This document shows, piece by piece, positions 54,104-64,000 of a stretch of DNA of 64,000 bases. The notes beneath the pieces were generated by a model that saw nothing but the letters and a program-made list of their open reading frames with translations, was not told the DNA's origin and did no database searches. Origin of the DNA: Methylomonas sp. MK1 (GTDB lineage: Bacteria > Pseudomonadota > Gammaproteobacteria > Methylococcales > Methylomonadaceae). The DNA lies in NCBI RefSeq assembly GCF_000365425.1, contig NZ_AQOV01000001.1:2232001-2296000 (forward strand). The letters run 5' to 3'. How positions within the stretch are numbered: the stretch's first letter is position 1; each line of letters begins with the position of its first letter. The translations under genes and the position numbers were made by a program.

Positions 54104-54745
54104 TTATAGTACTAGTGGCAATATCGCCGCTAAAGAAGCATCCAAGACGTAACTATCAGCTTGCTCTTCCACCAACGGCCTGCGGACTACGCCGCCGAAA
54201 CCGATCATATAGGCGCCGGCCAATTTAGCTTCCAAATCGGTCTTACCATCGCCTATCATTACTAAAGATGAATGATGCATCCTCAGCCGCCGGCAAATCC
54301 TGGCTTTGCCGCCACTGACAGCCAAGGGCGAATGTCGAGCAAAGCCCTGATAATTACCGTCTTCATCAAACAACACATCCACCGCATGCACATGTTCTTC
54401 CGGTATCCCCAACTGCTTCGCCAAAGGTAGTATCGCCTGACGCAAACCACCGCTAATGATGTGAATTAACTTGTTATTTGCCTGTAAGGTCTCAATCGTT
54501 TCACTGACGCCCTCTACCATTTCGGCAATATACAAGTCGGCCAACCAATCTATCGCCGCTTTGTCCGGCTTGATCAAATCCAGTCGGTTAGCGTAAACGT
54601 CCTCAAGAGGCAATTCACCGTTCATGGCGGCATCAGTCAATGCCGCAACCTGCTCGAATAAACCGTTACGGCGCGCCAATTCATCGATGCCTTCGACTCG
54701 GCTTAGCGTACTATCGCAATCGAAACAAATGACGTCATAACTCAT
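54104..54745 (-). CDS. Phosphoserine phosphatase-like HAD hydrolase
   Basis: A 213-residue HAD-family phosphatase. Motif I is CFDCDSTLSRVEGID (DxDST, as in SerB), motif II is IISGGLRQAI, and motif III is GDGKTDLEAKLAG. The form and the 4-bp ATGA overlap with the upstream serA gene strongly suggest phosphoserine phosphatase, the last step of serine synthesis. It lacks the N-terminal ACT-like part of E. coli SerB. Confidence 0.85.
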   Translation of the reverse strand: MSYDVICFDCDSTLSRVEGIDELARRNGLFEQVAALTDAAMNGELPLEDVYANRLDLIKPDKAAIDWLADLYIAEMVEGVSETIETLQANNKLIHIISGGLRQAILPLAKQLGIPEEHVHAVDVLFDEDGNYQGFARHSPLAVSGGKARICRRLRMHHSSLVMIGDGKTDLEAKLAGAYMIGFGGVVRRPLVEEQADSYVLDASLAAILPLVL

Positions 54746-56325
54746 AAAGCAATTTGCCTCGCCGTATGTACCGCCGGCACTTTGCAGACCGATTTCAACA
54801 CGTGCTCGTTTAATGGATCCGAAACACTAATGACCATCATCGCCAGTTGATGCTCGTCAGCTATGCTGACCTGCATACGGGTGATATTGATATTGGCGAT
54901 ACCTAAAATAGAACTAATCGCGGCGATCACGCCCGGCTTATCATCGTGGCGAGTGATCAGTAGCGCGCCTTCCGGCACCACTTCGATTTCGAAATGATTG
55001 ATGCTGACCAAGCGAGGGTGTTGATTGCCCAGCAAAGTGCCCGCCAAGGACACCGACTTATCGGCGCAATGTCCGGTGATTTTGATCAAGGATTGATAGC
55101 CTTCCGATTCCTCTGTCTGCGACTCAATTAGCGTTATGCCCTGGCGCTTGGCAATGTTCTCAACATTTACGCGGTTAACCGGCGTGGAAAGTTGCCCACC
55201 CAGCAAGCCGACCATCGCCTCTGCAGAAATCGGCCGAATTTTTACCTCAGCAGCCTTTCCATATACAGCAACTTCCAATTTTTGAATCGGTTGATCGATC
55301 AACCCCACTAAAACCTTGCCGAGAATATTGGCTAGATTCATAAATGGTTGAGCCTTGGAAAGCTCTTCTGCCGACAACCTAGGGAGGTTTAAAGCATTCA
55401 CAGCTTCGCCAGTTTGTAAATATTTAACCGCCTGGCGAGCAATTTCGACACTCACAGCCACTTGCGCTTCTTTGGTCGAAGCACCCAAATGTGGAGTAAA
55501 TACGACATTATCCAATGTAAGCAGCGGCGAATCCTTGGGAGGCTCCTGCTCATATACATCCAGCGCCGCGCCGGCGATATGCCCTTCTTTCAAGGCATCG
55601 AACAATGCCGATTCATCGACCAAGCCGCCCCGCGCGCAATTGATCAAGCGTGCAGATTTTTTCATCATCGCCAATTGCTCACGGCCTATGATATTTTTGG
55701 TTTTTTCCAGTAAAGGACAGTGCAGGGTCAAATAGTCAGCTTGCCTAACCAAGGCTTCCAAATCGACCATTTCCGCGCCATGCTTGGTGAAAACATCCGG
55801 TGCTACAAACGGGTCATAAGCGATCACCCGCATTCCCAAACCGTTGCCTCGTTGAGCAACTATTCGGCCTATCGTTCCGAAACCCAGCACTGCTAGCGTT
55901 TTATGAGTAATTTCGGCGCCCATCAACTTAGAGCGCTCCCATTTACCTTCTCTGACCGATTGATTGGCAACCGGTAGATTGCGACTCAGCGAAAACATAT
56001 GCGCAATAGCGAGTTCCGCCGTCGTCGTAGCATTGGCATCGGGGGTGTTCATTACGATAACACCTTGCTCTGTCGCGGCATTTAAATCAACATTATCGAC
56101 ACCTATGCCGGCGCGCCCGACTACCTTCAGACGAGTCGCAGCTTTTAAAACTTTAGCCGTCACCTGAGTATCGCTGCGAATCAATAAGGCATCGTACTCG
56201 GGAATAATTTCACATAAAGCGTCTTCACTCAGCCCGGTTTGAATGTGTATCTGTATGCCTTCCTGGGCATTCAAAAAATTAATGCCATCTTCCGCAAGCT
56301 TGTCTGAAATTAGTATCTTTTTCAT
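54742..56325 (-). CDS. serA: D-3-phosphoglycerate dehydrogenase
   Basis: A 527-residue long-form SerA: catalytic and NAD-binding domains (LGFGTIGRIVAQRGNGLGM; CARGGLVDE; catalytic His in FTPHLGAST), then an intervening domain and a C-terminal ACT domain (LLITRHDDKPGVIAAISSILG). The start MKKILISDKLAEDG at 56325 gives the typical length near 526; earlier in-frame ATGs at 56331 and 56358 are alternatives with no better ribosome-binding site. In methylotrophs serine supply also matters for one-carbon metabolism. Coupled to the phosphatase gene. Confidence 0.95.
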   Translation of the reverse strand: MKKILISDKLAEDGINFLNAQEGIQIHIQTGLSEDALCEIIPEYDALLIRSDTQVTAKVLKAATRLKVVGRAGIGVDNVDLNAATEQGVIVMNTPDANATTTAELAIAHMFSLSRNLPVANQSVREGKWERSKLMGAEITHKTLAVLGFGTIGRIVAQRGNGLGMRVIAYDPFVAPDVFTKHGAEMVDLEALVRQADYLTLHCPLLEKTKNIIGREQLAMMKKSARLINCARGGLVDESALFDALKEGHIAGAALDVYEQEPPKDSPLLTLDNVVFTPHLGASTKEAQVAVSVEIARQAVKYLQTGEAVNALNLPRLSAEELSKAQPFMNLANILGKVLVGLIDQPIQKLEVAVYGKAAEVKIRPISAEAMVGLLGGQLSTPVNRVNVENIAKRQGITLIESQTEESEGYQSLIKITGHCADKSVSLAGTLLGNQHPRLVSINHFEIEVVPEGALLITRHDDKPGVIAAISSILGIANINITRMQVSIADEHQLAMMVISVSDPLNEHVLKSVCKVPAVHTARQIAL

Positions 56326-56414
56326 CGCCATGACTGGATTATTGGATAAGGCAGGCATTCTAGCAGCTTTGCTATAATCGCCGTAATGCGCGTTCCCGAC
56401 AAACTACCGAATCT

Positions 56415-56897
56415 ATGCTTATGAAAATAAAAGCGGCGCTTGGCGTCCTATCGGTGATCTGTTTACTTGGCGCAATAGCCTGGTGGCTGACTTACACTAA
56501 AAGCTTTGCTCCCAACGCCGTTTTTACAACATTGACAGGTGAACGACTGGCAATTTCCGAGCTAAAAGGCAAGCCCGTATTGATAACATTTTGGGCAACC
56601 GACTGCCCTAGCTGTATTGAGGAAATTCCTGATTTGATCGCATTGCATCAGCAAGGCCTAAAAATCATTGCGGTGGCAATGCCATACGACCCTCCTAGCC
56701 GCGTGCAAACGTTAGCCAAAGAACAACAGCTTCCCTATCCAGTGGCTCTTGATATAGACGGTAGTCTTGTACACGCTTTTGGCGATGTGCAGTTGACCCC
56801 CACGATGTTTTTAATAGATAGGCAAGGCGTGATCGTCATGCACAAAATCGGCGCTTTCGATTTAGCATCTTTAAAAATACTTCTGACACAATTATAA
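56415..56897 (+). CDS. TlpA-like membrane-anchored thioredoxin
   Basis: A 160-residue protein with an N-terminal membrane anchor (LGVLSVICLLGAIAWWLTY) and a periplasmic thioredoxin fold of TlpA/ResA type: LITFWATDCPSCIEEIPDL contains the CPSC redox motif and a later VQLTPTMFLIDRQG has the cis-proline. Such proteins reduce or move disulfides, often in cytochrome c or copper-site assembly. Divergent from serA, with no other assembly gene near. ATG at 56415 or 56421. Confidence 0.88.
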   Translation: MLMKIKAALGVLSVICLLGAIAWWLTYTKSFAPNAVFTTLTGERLAISELKGKPVLITFWATDCPSCIEEIPDLIALHQQGLKIIAVAMPYDPPSRVQTLAKEQQLPYPVALDIDGSLVHAFGDVQLTPTMFLIDRQGVIVMHKIGAFDLASLKILLTQL

Positions 56898-57018
56898 AAA
56901 ACTCCGCAGCAATTGAACATCAGAAGCCTTGTCTGACAACAGCAAACGACAAATTTGAAGAGTGATTATGTGTCCAGGGATTATTGAAGCGTGATTATTG
57001 ATAAGGGATTTTAGAGTC

Positions 57019-57053
57019 AAAAAAAAGCCCTGCTAGTGTTAGCAGGGCTTTTG
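57019..57053 (-). terminator. Terminator of the rRNA operon
   Basis: A 10-bp perfect stem (AAGCCCTGCT, 57025-57034, with AGCAGGGCTT, 57041-57050) and a 6-base loop, followed in the leftward direction by a T8-like run (A-run at 57019-57026 on the plus strand). It lies 9 bp after the 5S gene. Confidence 0.92.
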
Positions 57054-57061
57054 GGATAGGC

Positions 57062-57178
57062 GCTTGGCGATGACCTACTTTCACATGGCAACCTGCCACA
57101 CTATCATCGGCGCTAAGCGGTTTCACTTCCGAGTTCGGGATGGGATCGGGTGGTTCACGCTTGCTATGTTCACCAAGC
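57062..57178 (-). rRNA. rrf: 5S ribosomal RNA
   Basis: About 117 bases with the complementary ends GCTTGGCG / CACCAAGC and the internal conserved stretch reading CCCGAACTCGGAAGTGAAAC on the minus strand. Last gene of the rRNA operon. Ends are accurate to a few bases. Confidence 0.95.
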
Positions 57179-57409
57179 AAACTGGTTTGGCTGGATGATT
57201 TATCCAACCGTCATGCAACAGGTTAGGTTTTCAGCGTCATTGGCTGTGTTCCTTTTGGGCTTTTTCTCGCGCGTTCACTTTTGATAGGTGTTCACGACGG
57301 CTTTAGCCTTTGACCTGCTTTCATGGAAATCTGTATTGAGTTTGTTGTTCTCTTGCGTGTTCAGCTACTGTTGTCTTCTGACGCTACCCAAACGCATTGG
57401 GTGTTATAT

Positions 57410-60302
<2,893 letters not shown>

Positions 60303-60624
60303 ATATAACCCGAATACGTCTGTACTTTGGTTATACTGTCAGCTGACATTTTCGCTGATTTTTTCTGCTTGAGAACGACATGCTGTTTGCTTTCCGCCGT
60401 TCTCTTTGGAGAATGACTTCATTCAAACCGCAACTCGTTTTAGTTTTGATCATTGCTGATCATTACTATAGTTACAGATTTCCATATTGTTAAAGAGCTA
60501 TCGGCACGAATACCAATGCTATAAAGTCTTTATCTCTTGATTACGATAAAACCTCATAGCGCTGATGTTCTAACATCGACTATCTACTGGTGACGTACTG
60601 GTTTACCCTCAGCGTTCAGCGTGA
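60303..60624 (-). other. Spacer between 23S and tRNA-Ala with boxA
   Basis: 322 bases of internal transcribed spacer. It holds one arm of the 23S processing stem at its left edge and a boxA antitermination element at 60487-60498 (GCTCTTTAACAA on the minus strand). Nothing protein-coding is visible. Confidence 0.8.
60487..60498 (-). promoter_or_regulatory. Spacer boxA antitermination element
   Basis: GCTCTTTAACAA on the minus strand, identical to the leader boxA, placed upstream of 23S. NusB/NusE bind it in rRNA antitermination. Confidence 0.85.
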
Positions 60625-60700
60625 TGGTGGAGCCAGGGAGGATCGAACTCCCGACCTCCTGCGTGCAAGGCAGGCGCTCTCCCAGCTGAGCTATGGCCCC
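60625..60700 (-). tRNA. tRNA-Ala (anticodon TGC)
   Basis: 76 bases including an encoded CCA end. Minus strand begins GGGGCCATAGCTCAGCTGGG, has anticodon loop CTTGCAC (anticodon TGC) and a T-arm with GTTCGATC. Standard position in the 16S-23S spacer. Confidence 0.97.
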
Positions 60701-60817
60701 TAAAACAGACTAAAGACCAAGACTCAAGCCGAAACCCAACTATGCACAACCTTACCTATTCTAACCAGGAGTGTTGTCTGATCGTTTTCCGCCTTATTGC
60801 TTTCGCCTTTTATGCGT

Positions 60818-60894
<77 letters not shown>

Positions 60895-60954
60895 AGGTGC
60901 GTCTTTCAATCGAAATAATTTGTTGTGAGTACGTGTAACGGTGTGCCGTCTTTG

Positions 60955-62489
<1,535 letters not shown>

Positions 62490-62638
62490 ATTTTAACTTG
62501 TCACTCAATAAGATGAGTGACCAATCTTGGTCTCGACTACAGAACATCTTTTCTTGCGAATTGACGTGGTTTCTGTGTCGACTATTTCTAACAGCACATA
62601 GTCGCTACACATACCCACACAAATTATTTCGATTTCGT

Positions 62639-62650
62639 TTGTTAAAGAGC
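62639..62650 (-). promoter_or_regulatory. Leader boxA antitermination element
   Basis: GCTCTTTAACAA on the minus strand, followed by the AT-rich leader; the standard rRNA antitermination site. Confidence 0.9.
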
Positions 62651-62679
62651 CAGAGCATTTCGCCCTGTTGAGCCGACAT

Positions 62680-62707
62680 ATTCTACAGCGTTTTCAATTC
62701 CTGTCAA
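62680..62707 (-). promoter_or_regulatory. rRNA promoter P2
   Basis: Minus strand: -35 TTGACA (62702-62707), 16-base spacer, -10 TAGAAT (62680-62685). AT-rich DNA upstream (TTAAAAATAAATT) could act as an UP element. Confidence 0.85.
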
Positions 62708-62838
62708 ATTTATTTTTAAGCCATTTCAAAAAACCGAAACACTTAAAACAAATCCGCCACTCACAACCTTAAACCCGCCGAACTAAGCCGACCGCTTCAC
62801 CGCTAAAACCCAAAAACATGAGCAGTGAAGAGCCGTGC

Positions 62839-62867
62839 ATTCTAATCACCCATACTCCCCGCGTCAA
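62839..62867 (-). promoter_or_regulatory. rRNA promoter P1, overlapping the tyrS stop codon
   Basis: Minus strand: -35 TTGACG (62862-62867), 17-base spacer, -10 TAGAAT (62839-62844), followed by a GC-rich discriminator (GCACGGC), a mark of stringent-controlled promoters. The -35 box includes the TGA stop of tyrS (62864-62866). Confidence 0.8.
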
Positions 62868-64000
62868 GATATTATTTCTATCCGCGCAAATTTTCTTTTG
62901 CCTACCTGATAAACATGCGTGGCCGGCGCCGAAATTAAGGTTTTCGGGTCTTCCAGTTTTTCACCATCAATCTTTACCGCACCTTGTTTGATCAAACGTA
63001 ATGCTTCAGACGTGCTTTCCACTAACCCAGCATTTTTCAACACATTAGCAATCGGCATGCCCTGCTCATCGACTTTAATTCGAACTTCCTCGATATCATC
63101 CGGCAAAGCCCCGCGCTGAAACCGAGCCTCAAAATTCTCAAGCGCCGTTTTTGCAGCCTGAAACCCATGAAACCTGGCAACAATCTCCTGAGCGAGCGAA
63201 ACTTTGTAATTTCTTGGGTTTTCGCCATCCTCGCACGCAGTTCGCCAATTCTCTATTTCAGTCATTGGCTTAAAGCTCAATAACTTAAAGTAACGCCACA
63301 TCAGCTCATCTGAGATCGACATGATCTTGCCAAACATGTCATCAGGAACGTCGGCTATACCTATGTAGTTGTTTAGCGATTTGGACATTTTCTGGACACC
63401 ATCAAGCCCTTCCAAAATCGGCATAGTCAACACGACCTGAGGTTTTTGCCCATAACCTTCCTGCAATTGCCTACCCATCAACAGGTTAAACTTCTGATCC
63501 GTGCCACCCAGCTCGACATCCGCTTTCATGACCACCGAGTCATAGCCCTGTATTAATGGGTATAAGAATTCGTGAATCGCAATGGGCTGCCCCCCCTTGT
63601 AACGCTTACTGAAATCATCACGCTCCAGCATTCTCGCCACGGTATTTCTCGCTGCTAACTGGATTAATTCGGCACTCGTCATAGAGCCCATCCACGCCGA
63701 ATTAAATTTCACCTCGGTTTTATCAGGATCAAGAATCTTAAACACCTGCGCCTGATAGGTTTTCGCGTTTTCCGCCACCTCTTCGCGGCTCAACGGCTTA
63801 CGCGTGACGTTTTTGCCAGTCGGATCACCTATCATCGCGGTAAAATCGCCGATCAAAAATTGCACGTTATGGCCGGCATCCTGAAATTGCTTCAGTTTAT
63901 TAATTAGCACCGTATGCCCCAGATGCAAATCGGGCGCTGTGGGATCGAATCCAGCCTTAATCGTTAACGGCCGATTTTCCTCCAGCTTTTTGATCAAATC
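62864..64000 (-). CDS. tyrS: Tyrosyl-tRNA synthetase, partial (5' end outside window)
   Basis: The frame is open to the last base, so roughly the first 20-25 codons lie outside. The visible part has the class I HIGH-type motif ([16 protein letters not shown]), the tyrosine-binding [18 protein letters not shown], the KMSKS loop ([14 protein letters not shown]) and a C-terminal S4 RNA-binding domain ([19 protein letters not shown]). It charges tRNA-Tyr. It resembles the TyrZ-like long form found in many proteobacteria. It lies directly upstream of the rRNA operon. Confidence 0.95.
   Translation of the reverse strand, partial: DLIKKLEENRPLTIKAGFDPTAPDLHLGHTVLINKLKQFQDAGHNVQFLIGDFTAMIGDPTGKNVTRKPLSREEVAENAKTYQAQVFKILDPDKTEVKFNSAWMGSMTSAELIQLAARNTVARMLERDDFSKRYKGGQPIAIHEFLYPLIQGYDSVVMKADVELGGTDQKFNLLMGRQLQEGYGQKPQVVLTMPILEGLDGVQKMSKSLNNYIGIADVPDDMFGKIMSISDELMWRYFKLLSFKPMTEIENWRTACEDGENPRNYKVSLAQEIVARFHGFQAAKTALENFEARFQRGALPDDIEEVRIKVDEQGMPIANVLKNAGLVESTSEALRLIKQGAVKIDGEKLEDPKTLISAPATHVYQVGKRKFARIEIIS

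Larger units (their letters stand above)
62490..62863 (-). promoter_or_regulatory. rRNA leader and promoter region
   Basis: 374 bases between tyrS and 16S. It contains two promoters (described separately), a leader hairpin near 62575-62610, and boxA at 62639-62650. No coding frame of note. Confidence 0.85.

Overview
The window looks like chromosomal DNA from a gammaproteobacterial methanotroph or methylotroph, most likely Methylococcales and close to Methylomonas. The main reasons are a lanthanide-type methanol dehydrogenase (xoxF) with its partner xoxJ, a complete glycogen synthesis cluster, a VPLPGA-type C-terminal sorting signal, and gammaproteobacterial gene orders (ruvCAB-ybgC-tolQRAB-pal-cpoB-queEC; miaB-phoH-ybeY-corC; 16S-tRNA-Ile-tRNA-Ala-23S-5S). 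The genus is an inference, not something the sequence proves.

Layout. 1-5 kb: the 3' end of a TonB-dependent receptor, a repeat-bearing gap, a Tat-exported amidohydrolase, a FitAB-like toxin-antitoxin pair and a methyltransferase. 5-8.5 kb: a DOPA-dioxygenase/pirin/azoreductase operon divergent from a LysR regulator. 8.6-16 kb: a VPLPGA surface protein, a SulP transporter with beta-carbonic anhydrase, an SDR enzyme, a KTSC-domain protein, an inositol-phosphatase-like enzyme with an APH-like kinase, and a threonine-aldolase-like enzyme. 16-21.6 kb: the ydbH-ynbE-ydbL envelope operon, a 626-bp gap with terminators and a G8 tract, then a lipoprotein with hslO, and msrA. 21.8-33.7 kb: xoxF-xoxJ, then malQ-GH57-glgC facing glgB-glgA and a secretin-N-like exported protein. 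33.9-38.7 kb: a PotD-like periplasmic binding protein directly abutting a HAMP-PAS-GAF-PAS-GGDEF-EAL sensor.

38.7-56.4 kb is almost entirely minus strand. It holds corC-ybeY-phoH-miaB, an ODP-type metallo-beta-lactamase protein with a soluble MCP-like protein, queC-queE-cpoB-pal-tolBARQ-ybgC-ruvBAC-yebC, and serB-like/serA. A TlpA-like thioredoxin lies on the plus strand at 56.4 kb. 57-62.9 kb is a complete rRNA operon on the minus strand with two promoters, boxA elements and a terminator. The window ends inside tyrS.

How the genes work together. XoxF/XoxJ oxidise methanol in the periplasm, and the glycogen cluster stores surplus carbon. Carbonic anhydrase plus SulP probably supply bicarbonate for carboxylation. 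Tol-Pal and the YdbH system maintain the envelope. Two candidate signalling pairs stand out: a binding protein with a c-di-GMP enzyme (like NspS/MbaA), and an oxygen-sensor-like ODP protein with an MCP-like protein. These, with the xoxF leader and the 18.6-19.2 kb gap, are the best candidates for undescribed biology. No CRISPR array, transposase or prophage was seen.
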